Positions 1-12,416 of a DNA stretch of 23,085 nt are shown one piece after another. A program made the position numbers and the translations under genes. Source of the DNA: Lingula anatina (Eukaryota; Brachiopoda; Lingulata; Lingulida; Lingulidae); contig NW_019776041.1 in NCBI RefSeq assembly GCF_001039355.2, positions 108,217 to 131,301 on the forward strand, in the 5' to 3' direction. The notes beneath the pieces are model-generated. The model did no database searches and had not been told where the DNA came from. It was given only the letters and a program-made list of their open reading frames with translations. The stretch's first letter is position 1, and every line of letters begins with the position of its first letter.

Positions 1-322
1 TGACCTTAAAATTGACCTTTGACCTACTTTTCACCATGAACTGAACTTTGCAAATTTTGCTTCCCTTTTATCTCCAAAACTGGCAGAGATAGGTCCATAG
101 TTACTATTGAACTTGAATAGAAAGTCATATACTGGCAATCTAAGTGTGACCTTGAAATTGACCTTTGACCTACTTTTTATCATGAACTGAACTCTGCTAA
201 TTTCTTTCTCTTTTAACTTCAAACTTGACAGAGATAGGTCCATAGTTACTCTTGAACTTGAATAGGAAGTCATATACTGGCAATTTACTGTGACCTTGAA
301 ATTGACCCTTGACCTACCTTAT
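1..322. repeat. Tandem repeat of 146/144-bp units carrying DR1-type AGGTCA sites
   Basis: Two full units (1-146, 147-290) and the start of a third share TGACCTTGAAATTGACC starts and a GATAGGTCCATAGTTACT block. Each contains TGACCTTTGACCT or a one-base variant (13-25, 159-171, 303-315), the complement of AGGTCA-A-AGGTCA. The array probably continues to the left of the window. Confidence 0.9.
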
Positions 323-662
323 GAAGAACTTAAATTTGATTGTACCATATATATTTTTTGCAATAGTTTAAAAATTCTTGTTGATTGCATTTTTACAGCT
401 TGTCAAGCACAAAACTGGTGGCTGTGTCCCTTATTTTGTGTATGTGGGGGTCTATACGAATGCGCTTGCTCCAGCTGGTGGTACAATATTCGGAGGCGGT
501 ATCGCCTCTCTGATCCTCTAGTTTAATTATTGTCTTTCTCTGTATGCAAAATTCAGAAATCTATCTTTTATGCTTGTTTGTTTTGCAGAACATTTGACAG
601 CTTTGAAAAAAGTGTAAAGACTATTTCTGCATGATATCATAAACAAACCATTTTTATTTTAG
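323..662. other. Intron or intergenic stretch left of exon 1
   Basis: Mostly AT-rich. From 399, after TTTTTACAG, one frame stays open for 40 codons to a TAG at 519-521 (LVKHKTGGCVPYFVYVGVYT and a Gly-rich end). I cannot tell a chance frame from a terminal exon, and it does not join the exon at 663 without an extra donor. Confidence 0.4.
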
Positions 663-749
663 GAAGCTTTGACGGCTTTTCGAGATCTGATCAAGCAACT
701 GTGCCAGGGAATTAATCTCCCCAGTTATGAAACGGCAAACGGAAACTTG
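663..749 (+). CDS. Exon 1 of the window (internal exon, phase 0-0)
   Basis: Follows a TTTTATTTTAG acceptor and ends before GTTAGA, a usable but non-optimal donor. It encodes 29 residues starting EALTAFRDLIKQLCQG, an amphipathic helix. Reading runs past the donor to 869 without a stop, but that extension does not join to the next exon. It is the leftmost exon I can tie to the gene. Confidence 0.8.
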
Positions 750-2787
750 GTTAGAAGAGTTATTAATGATGGTTTTATTTCATTCAGTGTCATTCATTTC
801 ACTCATCAAGTTCAAAAGTTGACAGTAAAAATCAAAAGTATCGACAAAAGAGAAAAATACCATGCCTAATAAGTGGGTCTGTAATTGCAGAAAACAAATG
901 TGACAGGTCACTTATACATTATTCTCAAAAGCTTGGCAGAAGTTGACTTAATCACCATAGTGATTAACTATCTTGTCCATTTCAGCCTCTTCCTCATGCA
1001 ACAGTATTAGGTTCTGGGTTCAGATTCATGGACGCATATGCTGCAGAAGGTTTGCTGGGCGTCTGTGTGTTCTTAGTGAAGGTAAGGCTAATTTAGGAGT
1101 ATAGAACTGCCAAACATATGTTTCTGTTTTGAATGTCAGATCCTGAATTAGTTTAGAATATTACCTTATGAACAATCTGACTATCCAACCATTAATGGTG
1201 CTATTTTATAAAATTACTTTTTCAGATAGTGTGCACTCTGCACAATTTTTTTTTACCCCATTGGGTTTTTACAGTTTAAAACGTTTGTTTCCTTGGTAAA
1301 ATGTGGGGGAAATCGGAGAATAATGATGATTACCCCTGCCCTTTCTAACCTTTTCTGCTCCCATCTTTATAAAAAATTCAGAGAAACTCAAGTGTGAGGA
1401 AGATTTTTTCTCCCTTTCTCTAATATTCTCTGGGGGAAAATCAGGGGAGATTGGTAATCTTTTTTTTTTAACATTCTCTTGTCCCTTCCCTGTATATTGT
1501 ATTTTATATTTTGTTTGTTTCTAGCACATCCCTCCTGGCTTCCTGCTCCCAAACTGGCCCCTGTATTTCTCTACATTCAGCCTGTACCTCATGCACCCTG
1601 CCTCCACAGTGAGACAGGCAACCAGCACAATATTCAAGTACCTCGGTAAGTAGTGAGAGTTGAACCAAATGTGGGTTTGAAAAACAGGGTGCGTGGTGTG
1701 CAAAAGTTTTATCATGGCAACTTACAGGTCCATGTTATTTGTAGGAGGGATGGGGGGGGGGGCAGGAATGGAAATCAAGGAGGAGTGGAAAGCATTTGCT
1801 GAATGCCTTGTCTTAAGGCAAAAGAAAAAGAAAAAAAGAACCATGAACAATGTTATTGATAACACTTTACTAATGTATGAATACCACTCAGAAAAGCTTC
1901 TTATTTTATGTATTTACTTCTATGCAGTTGCCAAAGATAGCAGTAACCCCACTCTCCTGAAGCTGGTATTACAAAACTTGAGCACTGACTGGAAAGTTAA
2001 CATGGACCTCTTGCTCCAGCCCTGCAACCTTCAGCATTTCTGCCACTTCAAACCTCTCAAAACAAGGGGAGAAAGAAAGGACAGCGCAGGTAGCCCAAGG
2101 TAGGGGAGAGCAAAGGAATGTGCATCTTAATAAAAAAAAGAGAAAATAAAAATATAAACAAGCTGTTGCTAGAGATTTAAGTTACATGATGTTAGGAAAT
2201 ATGCTGATGATGTAATTTGGTAATATTGCTACTACAAGAGATCCTTTCAGAATCTGAAGAATTTGGTGTCCATCTTTTTTATGGAAGCCATTTTGTATTA
2301 TAACAGGTCCCATGACAGTCATCCCTCATTAGGTCCTTCAAGGACTAGATCCTACTCCTGGACGTGCCCCAGAGGGCGGAGAAAAAGCATCACAAAGTTA
2401 GACGAAACTGCAAGTAAGTCGACATCCTCCTTGGATGAAATTAATAATCTATTCAGATTTCTGTATAATGATTGAATCATCAGTTCTTTTGTATAAATCA
2501 GAATTGACAAAAATCAAAGATTAGCGTATAATGTGTAAATTATGTGTGTTGTGCAAGCACTCATAAGATAGAAAAATATTATATTACATTATTAAAAAGC
2601 TTTTAATGTTTAATAATTGGGGTCATTTTTGTTGCTGTCAAAAGTGGTCATTGGTATGTGGTCACTTTGTTATTTTATTATGCTGAATGGATACAAGGTA
2701 TTAGGACCAGTGCCAGGAATTATATTTTTAAAGAAAAAATATTATTACAAGTGCTAGTAATAATTAATTCTTAAGAAAGAAACATTT

Positions 2788-2830
<43 letters not shown>

Positions 2831-5403
2831 TTTTTTAGATTTAAAAAAATTACTCATTTGCTTCTATTTTTTTTTCTTTTTGAGAACAGTTAGTATGTAT
2901 TTAGTGTGGTATCACACATGCTGAACAATGATAGTAGAACATAAAAGGTCTCAGCCAAAGAAGCGTTCAGAACTAGACTTACTAAAAACAGATATTTCCC
3001 TCCTATTGTGTTGTAGATCTTTTGCTTTTAAGTATTCTGGCGCCATTTTCAAAAACCTGTTTGCTTATGTGACTTCTCATCACAGGCTTCATGTACTAAA
3101 TCTGTGTTTCAAATACCCAGGTGAATTCAGCAAAACACATTGTAATCATGAAGCCTAGATTACATTTGAAATGCGATGCCCATAAGGTGCACGTATACTG
3201 CCCGTATTATCATTTTCGTACAGCCTTTGAATGGAGGTAGACAGTGGCCGTGCGAAATCGCTCCTTACGACTTCAAAAAGAAAAAAAAAGAAAATAATTT
3301 AATGCACAGTGCCCGTAAAAATATAATCTAGGCTTAAATGATAATTGGGGCCATTGTCACACAAAAAGAACTTAAGACCAAAATTTTAGCCTACTGTATT
3401 CCAGGGTACATTAGTAATAGTTGACTTACTATAAAATTAATTCAATATGGTGCCTGTTTTATAACAAGAAAGAAACGACTCAAATTTAAGACCAAGAGTT
3501 ACAGCATGGTAGTCGACTTCTATGGATGTATTTCAAACATAATTACACAAAATTTTAAGTCTAGAAATTGAGACCAAATTTGGGGCTTAAGTTCTTTCGT
3601 GAAATGGGTCTCAGTAGTGTTGATAGCACTATGAAAGCAGTCATCTGGTGGTGTCAGTTAAAAAAAGAAACATTTATATTCAGCCATTTTTGTTCAACTT
3701 CTCTACATAGGCATTGCAGAGCACGTGGAGACCCACACTCCAAGTATAATGGATGGTAATATATGGCAATGTTACTATGTTCAATGTAGACTTTGTGTGC
3801 TACATAGCTCTTCTTATTAACAGCACAGAATACACCACTTTTATGTACATTTATTGACCTTCAGAACAAATTTTGAAGGTCAACTTGAAGGTCATCTTTA
3901 CTTTGGATCATGTTCTGAAGGTTAACTTGAAGGTCACCCTTACTTTGGATTCGAATTTTGAAAGCCAGCAAAAGGTCAATTTTCATTGAGATCAAATTTT
4001 GAAGGTCAACAAGAAGGTCACCTTTTCTTGTTCATCTTCAGTGTTAAAACTTAAAGTATACAAACTTTAAGTCATCCTCATACTAATCTGAAATCATAGA
4101 CTTGATTCTTAAATAAATATTTTGGAAAATAATCTGGAAACTAAATTCAAAGAACAACATATGAATGTTGATCAGTCACTGTGACTCTTCAGATTTAAGA
4201 ATATATTGAAAATATAAGAACATTTGTGATATGCTAACAAGTTTTGATCAATGGGTGAAGGGAAAACCACTTTGGAGGATGAATTATAAAACTAAATGTT
4301 TCTTTTACTAACATATGTGGGATTTGCTTGTGATTTTGGTAATTGTTTATGGTGATGGGTGTTTGCCAAAGTTTTTACTTGTAAATGTGCCTCAGCATAA
4401 AGCACTTTTATATAACATTTTTTCTTTTGTATGACAAAATTTCTAATTTGAGATGAATTCTCCTGCACAGTTGTTCTTTTACTGGTTACTGTACAATGTT
4501 CATGCATGAACTTTTAGACAATTGTCTCAAAAGATTTTTAGGTAATGGCTGCCTTAAATGATGTTGATGTTGCTGTATATGTTGTAGTCTTGTCAGTGTA
4601 AATGGCAGTGGATTTTTTTAGGATAGGTGCTAACTTCTTCATGAAATTTTATATAATATGGATTTCATTTAAGATAATTTCCCTTATTGGACAGCTAATT
4701 GTTAACTACACCAAATTCACTCATTCAAAACACTGTTGAAAGTGCATTTAATTAATCTTCCATATTTTTTTGTTTTGTTTTATTTTTCATTTTCTCTTAT
4801 CATCATGAGCCTCCATGCATATTCTTATATTTTATTTTTTTCACAGTTAATGGAAATAAAATGTTTAAAATACAGTATAATTAGGTTATGTAATAATGAA
4901 CAATCATATAGTTCACTTAAAGTATGATACACAATCATCTCTCACTAGCCTTTAGTTATTGTTGTCCTAGATGCTAGTTGTTCTTATGATGTTGCTCTGT
5001 GTAGATTAGTGTTGTGATGGCATTTCTCTTGGGCAATTTATAGATCTGCAGATGTTGTATTAAGGGCATTATGTATCAGTGTCATAAATATGTATTTTTA
5101 AGCATGGTATGTTTTTGCACAATGGTACCTTTTTGTGGAAAGCACTATTTTAACAGAATGACATATACATCTTTAAAAAAAGTTTGTAGTATTTCATTTG
5201 CACTTTTTCTCTGTGACATATAATCACATTGATAAAAAACACTCTGATTAAATTTCTCTCTCAAGTTCTACCAGCTGTGTTTTGCATGGGCTTGATATAA
5301 GATTACTGTCCAAATATGTGCAATGTTTTCAAACCAAATGGATGTTTTGACTTTAGAATGTTTCTGCCTAGCTTTTCAATTGCCTACATTTAGAGTCCTT
5401 GGT

Positions 5404-5467
<64 letters not shown>

Positions 5468-8400
5468 AAATGGATATATAAAGTCAGCTAAATAGGTACA
5501 GAGAAGCTACTAATTTGATGTTGAATTTGCTAGGTGTAAAGTAGATTTGAAAAGTTGATTCGAACAGAGTGATGTGCTTGCTATTTTTAAATGCAGATGC
5601 AAGTTCCTGACAACAGCGGTTTTGAATTTGAGGATGTTAAGTTGTCACATAATTAAGTACATAAAAGTAACATTATTATATGGTTTAGATTTTGTCAATC
5701 ACTTTCAGTGAATTCTATTCCTCGGTCATATATTGCAATTATATACACTTCTCTTTCATTTGGGCAATCATTTTCATTTGTCCACTTCAACTGAATATAG
5801 TTTACTTCAATTTTACAACCTCCATTTTCATCATTTTCACTTTCATTTTTACCACTTTCACTTTCACCACTTTCACTTTCAGGTGAGGCCACCCTTGCAG
5901 AGACATGGGAATGGAGGGAAGGCAGGCTGTTTGCATATGAACTCATCTTTAGGTTCCTCATTAAGAACCATTGGTTGTACACCTTTGGTTTGGTATCACA
6001 GCAGTCGGTGCCCAAGCTACCACATGGACAGTCTATAGACGAGGGCAATGACCACAAGTAAGTGTAAACTTTTTTCAAGATTTGTGTAATTATTAAATAA
6101 TTGTTATCTGTTTATTTTATTATGTATTTATTACTTTTTCTTAATTGATATGAGCTTAGTTGCATGAATATCCTATTATTTATTTATTCATTTATTACTT
6201 TTTTAAAAATTGAGAATATTCAAATTGTATATCTTTATTATACATAGCCAATAGTTTAAAGATTTTTTAAATTTTTCTTCCATATTTTAAGAGAATAGGT
6301 ATTTAAAGATTAATTTCAATAGAAATTTCTCTTATGTCTATATTGTAGTTGGAAACTTTTTCATTTCAAATCAGTAGATGAATGAAATTTTCTCTTTCAG
6401 ATCCCCTCGGGACAGTAAGCATGCTAAGCTCCAGCACAGCCAAAGTTATGGTGGTCAGGCTCTGAGGAACATGATGCCAAGGTCACCAGGAAGTCCAGAT
6501 AGTGGGAGCTCGGGGGTGAGTAAGAGTAGGAAGTGCCCTTTGTGACAGTGTGTTAGGTGATACAGTGTGTTGGTTGTGACAGTGTGTTAGGTGATACAGT
6601 GTGTTGGTTGTGACAGTGTGTTTGGTGAGACAGTGCGCTGGTTGTGACAGTGTGTTAGGTGAGGCAGTGTGTTGGTTGTGATAGTGCTAGTGTGACACTG
6701 TGTTAGGTAAGACCATGTGTAGGATGAAACAGTGTGTTAGGTGAGACAGTGTGTTGGTTGTGATAGTGCTAGTGTGACAGTGTGTTAGGTAAGACCATGT
6801 GTAGGATGAGACAGTGTGTTAGGTGAGACAGTGTGTTGGTTGTGATAGTGCTAGTGTGACAGTGTGTTAGATGTGACAGTGTGTTAGTAAGACTGTTACA
6901 TGTGACAGTGTGTATTAGGCATAACAATGTGCTTAGTATGGCAGTGTGTCTAGTGATAATTTATACATAAAATGAAGTGTTACTTGCATCTTACCAGTTC
7001 GATAAACAAAGGGCCATTTTGTATTGCATTTACATAAATAAAGAAAAAATCTCACTGCATACACTGACAATCTTGGGTACTTTTCCTAATAACAACTGAT
7101 TTTCAGGTCCATTTCAAAATCATTTTAAACCATAATTCAGAAAGGAATTTTAAATTTTTTTGTGTTAAAAAGCTAGCATAATATTAATACATCGTCTAAG
7201 ATTGTTTCTAATTACTTGAAAATGCAGTGATATTTTGGATTGTCTGGTGATGAAATATAGTTATAAGCTGGTGTTAAATTGTCCTATAAAGAAATTATTT
7301 CCTGACCCAGGACTCACTTTTACCATTCAACATAATTGCTAACCTCCACAATTTAATATAAACTCGAAAAAACAATAACCATCTTTGCATACTATATGCA
7401 TAAGTTTTGAACATACTAAATCATTTCATAGCATGTTTTTGCCCTTGTTGAAGTGTGTTAACAACAAATATTAACATTCAGACTGTTAACAACTTGCACT
7501 CTTCACTGCAGACAAGTACAAAGCATGGTCACAGCTATGCAGGAACCACAATGGATAGTCTGTTTGTTCAGTTGCCTAGAAAGGGCAAAAAGGTAGGGGG
7601 CGCCACAGTACAGGTGCCTGTTATTCAAAAGGGTGCTTCTCCTTGGAGTGCTAAGGATGAATATAGCGTGATTTCCTTAGTTTGATCTACAGTCCTTTGT
7701 GAAGTGTTCTTAGGCATTATCTGGTGTGAAAAAGTAAACAACTCTGTTGAATGAAACATTCTGGCATTCTTTGCCATTTTGAAACAATCTTTTACCAATT
7801 TTTGGTATAAATTAATTTTTGTTCCAAAGTGTTAAGGGGTGTCTTTAAGTTCATATTTATGTCTTAGTAGTTTTTTTTCCCTTGGTTGCTTATTGGCCAA
7901 AAAATACCAGGTTCATCTGCATAATGGTCTAGTTTGATCAAAGCAAACCAGTGCATTCGCAAAGGCCTCTTTTATACTCATTTTATATTTAACAGTTGTA
8001 AAAACAAAGGTTAGCATTGCTCACTGTTCTGATCTTAACCTCATCTCTGGCCTTGACCTTGTTTTAACATCGTCCACAAATTTGAGCTTAAATCAGCTGT
8101 TCCTTTGTGCAAGTCTGTATTTGGCCTTGATGCCAGATGTGACCTTACCGCCCTTTTTCCTACCTCATTCCCAGCAATGAACTTTCCCATGCTTATTACC
8201 TTGACATTTCTTATAGTCTTTCTCATAGAACCTTGTCCATTAAAAAGCTGACTGGAGCCTTGTTTTTCACCAAAAGTTAAACCCCTTATAGCATAGTATG
8301 TCTGCTTGATTTCTTCATGATACCTCAATCTCAGTAACTGTTGAAGTAAGTATTACTGGTTGCTTCGACTCATTCTGTCACTTTCAGGTGTGCTCGTTTC

Positions 8401-11400
8401 ATTAACTCATTTACAGTGTTTAATTCTATATTCTGTTAACCTAAAGAAAAAATCAAATTAATTGCAAGTTTAATATTATAAATCAGGTAATTAAGTGAAA
8501 TGTATATAATCATGACTTAACAAGTTTATGTAGAGAGTGTGAAAAAAAATCAATATAATTATTTTTCAACAGTCAGCAATAAAATGCAGTACAAGCAGTC
8601 TTCAGTTTCAAATTGATAAATTATGAAGCATATGCCATTTTTTTTTACAGGAGTGCAATACAGTAGCCAATGAAGTGGATGTAGATATCCGTAGTGAGAG
8701 TCCTCTATCCACATCTGGCTCCAGTGCAGGAAGACCACCAGCTCCAGTAAGTGTGTGTGTGCTTGTGTATGTATGTGTGTGTTTATTAAGTATATGATTC
8801 TTTAAATGTATGTTGGTGCTTGCAATTGTACTCATCAGTGTGTTTGTGTAGATATGAATACCAGTGTTTGTGTGTGTGTGTGTGTGGGCATGCGTGTGTA
8901 TGTGTGGCTGTATGTTTGCACATGTGTGTGTTTGTCTGTTTCTCTGTGTATCGTCTTCAGTGCATTTTGTCTTTTACATGTGTAAAAAGTTACATATATT
9001 GTTGTGTATATATGGGGATTATAACTAGACAAAGGACTCATTCCCAATTTAACTCGCTCTATGTAGATCGATCCAACAATCTGTTATATTTCAAAGTTGA
9101 ATCGATCTACATAGAACAACAGTATTGTTGAAAGTGAGCCTCAACTCTTAAATTACACATTGATGAATCTATAAACATACCCCATAACATCCTCCCTTGG
9201 AAATCCTCCATGTCAGATAACATAATAATGTTGATTCTACTCGTGCATGCACTCTTTTCCTCATCCTGTTTCTGTCATTTCTCCCCTCCAGCCACTGCGT
9301 AGGGTAATGTGGGCGAAGGTAGTGTATGCACTCACTGTTTGATGAAGGCAACAATTACAACTAGATGGTCTCAGTCGTACATGTCACTCTGCTTCATTGT
9401 CTTTTGAAATTATTTTTTGTGTTTGTGTTATTTACGATGTTGGCATACTGTTCTTATTTATAGTAAGGAAAGAAATGAGGCTTAATACGTTTGGCAATTT
9501 GTCTTTCTTTAATTATAGTTATTAATATTTTTGTTATTTATTGTATTTTATTATTTAAATTGACAACGTTTTCTTTTGCCATTTTTTGTTTTAATGCTTT
9601 TTATTTCACTTTTTGGCTTCAAATTTGAAATTTCTATCATCCAGGTTGTATTGTTTCTTAAAACATTTTTGTCATCTGTGCTTTCATCCCACAGAAATAT
9701 TTGGTATTCTGCAACCTGAGAATTCTCTCAGCCCTTAAGTTCAAACCTTGGTGTTATAAATAGGGGCATTTTTCTAGAGGTGGACATAAGTCTTGTGATT
9801 AATATTCTTCAGTAGATCCTTTTAGACCACAATTCATCCTATGTAGTATATAGCAAGGGCTGCTATGTTTTGAGAGATAGAGATTTTTGTTTTCTTAAAT
9901 GTTTTCAGTTTCTTTTCTAATAGCTGGTAGTCATGTCTTGAAACATGTTACATCCTTAATAAAAAAAAATTACAAGTAATAAAATGATTTCCCTTGCTAA
10001 ATAATTGCACTAAAATATTAAATCAAGAAATGAATGAAGTGATTTTTGCTACTCATCTTGCTCATTGAGTATATTTGGAATTTGGTTGAGTGGTGGTTGG
10101 TCCATGTAGGTAGAAGAAATGTGTCAATAGTGCCCAATCCTGTGAATTTACCTTAAAAGGAGAAATATGGGGATGAAGTATATTCTCTGCATTCGCACTG
10201 TTTAAATATTTGATTGTAATATTTTATTATGATTATGGAAGCCAGGAAAGATATTTTACTGTCAGAATGTACATGTGCAGAAACAGGTAAAGCTGTCTCA
10301 GGTATGAATATATTGTAGGGGGCCCAAAACTGTCCTTTATATTTCACTGTGTAATGTTTTGCAGTTGTTTGATTGACGGTCATTGTCTTTGCAGCAACGT
10401 GGTCAAACCGTAGGCAATTTTTACGTCCCTCAAGTACAGACAGAGCCACCTGGTGGTCAGATTAGAGCCAGGTAAGAATTGTATCATAATACTAACATTA
10501 TAACTTTAAGAATAGAGTCCAACTGATGTCTTATTGAGACAAAGTGTGATCCCAGTATCATTGTTATGTTTGAATTTCCCTGATGATTTTAATATGAAAA
10601 CTAATGGGTTGATAGCTCAGCTTTAAATGTAAGTTGAGGTACCATGCTCTAATATCTTGTTTGCATACTTCTTCTGGAGCGCATTCACATCGAGAAGAGC
10701 CGAGGCTCAACAAGGCCAAGACCTAAATATGGTGACGCCTTATCCTTTAATGGTCTCTCAATGAAAATGTCATTGAGAGACCATTAAAGGATTGGGCGGT
10801 TTTTCTTTCATGTATGTCCACCTTTTTTAGGTCTCGACCTTATTGAGCCTCGGCTCTTCTCGATGTGAATGCGCTCCTGTACTATCAACTACTAGTAAAA
10901 ATACATCACATGGTTTCTCTTTACGCTCATAACTCACAGTTTGTGTTTTCTTTCAATAGGTCAGGCAGCATAGAGCATCACTTGACGTGCCCATCATTAC
11001 GAAGCCTGGTGCACCAGTACTCGTATTACGTTAAACCAAATGTCCCATTCCGTCCCCCAGGAACGCTGTCTGGACCACAGGCCTCGTCACTTCTCACACA
11101 CACACGGGTTATCGACAAGAGGGTTAGAAGACTGTCACTCTTAAATGGCATTTGATTTTGATTTTTAATTGATTTTCTAGCATTTTACATGTATGCATCT
11201 TGAAAATTTAATCATTTTGAAGTTTCTGTATTTGTATTATAAAAATGAAAGACCAACTTATCGGATATAGTTTTAGAATAAATAATCAATATTCAGTAAT
11301 TACTCCGTTTTTTTATGGGGAAGTTGTGAATTTTACGGATATTGAATTTTTTATGTCAAAAATTCTTAAAACTAGAATAATACTATTTTAATGTGTGAAA

Positions 11401-12362
11401 AAAAATTAAAACAGGCATACAGTAAAAGCATCACAAATGCTTTATAGAAATATATATATGTAAAGATTATTTTCCCCATTGAAAAAATCCAATCATTGAT
11501 GTAGTTATTTGAGTTTGTCACTTAGTTTCGACCTCATATTGATAGGGGGTGCAATATATTAATCATTGGCTTTTATATGATCCTATAGTTTGATTGTTGA
11601 TTTTTCTCATTCCTTTACTGTATCTCCCATAATTCAATAATTCCAGGCCAAGAAGGAGGCACCTAGAAGGCCCAGTAAAGAAGAAGTTGGTCTGATTCCA
11701 AATAAAGACCAGAATATGCAGAGGTCAACCCTGTGTCCCTCTCCCCTGAGGTAAGACCATTGACCTCTATGTGTCAGTGTGTCGACGTTATTTATTTTAC
11801 AAATGTGGAGAAATGGTTTAATATGTCATTTATACTCACTCCCAACTCAAAGTCTCACAGTGAATTGTTTGTACTTTTTAACAATACTAACAGTTGTGTG
11901 ATTTTCTTTTTTTTTTATTACTTAAATGTTTTTTTTATTGTCACCAAAAATTTGTAATTTGCATATATTAGGTAGGCAGGCAATTTGGTGGGGTGGTTTC
12001 CTACAATTTTTTAGTAATCTACTGACCCTGAGCAGAAATAAAGTGGTCAGTAACTGACCAGATTTACAAGATTTTACCAGCCTCGATTCAATTTTGACTA
12101 ACACATGACTCAGGGTCCAGAAGTTAGCATCACATACTCCATTACTCATATTTTGTATATTTATATTCACACCAGCAATGCCACTGACCAGGGCTTTCCA
12201 GATGACCGGGAGCCAGCTTGGCTGTCCAACCTAGAACTGAAGCCATTGTCCACTCTGTTGAAGAACATGCTGTATCAGACTGTGGAGTGCCTGGCTGACA
12301 CACGCTGGGAGCTGAGGAGGATGGGACAGCAGGTATGGGTCGGATTGGAGGGGGCGGAGGGT

Positions 12363-12416
<54 letters not shown>

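Larger units (their letters stand above)
2414..5900 (+). other. Intron 5, the largest intron (3.49 kb)
   Basis: Holds a TTTA microsatellite (about 2786-2836), an inverted-repeat element (3151-3335), a 42-bp minisatellite (3867-4034), a TG microsatellite (about 5412-5464) and a TTTCAC-rich tract (about 5820-5880) that forms the pyrimidine tract of exon 6. No additional exon was supported between these. Confidence 0.75.

Noticed and set aside
1693-2103. Single-exon reading of 136 codons
   Set aside because: Its first half is intron sequence with a G-run and A-runs; exon 4 (1928-2099) is the real part.
5695-6078. 127-codon minus-strand frame with Ser/Glu/Gly/Asn repeats
   Set aside because: Mirror of exon 6 plus the TTTCAC repeat; only the + strand frame joins neighbouring exons in phase.
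6541-6953. CRISPR-like array
   Set aside because: The units are contiguous, with no unique spacers; this is a minisatellite in an animal intron.
8041-8328. 95-codon minus-strand frame in intron 8
   Set aside because: No recognisable domain, no splice or promoter context, and AT-rich DNA of this size gives such frames by chance.
8820-9131. Cys/Val-rich frame in the TG-rich stretch
   Set aside because: Translation of degenerate TG repeats within intron 9.
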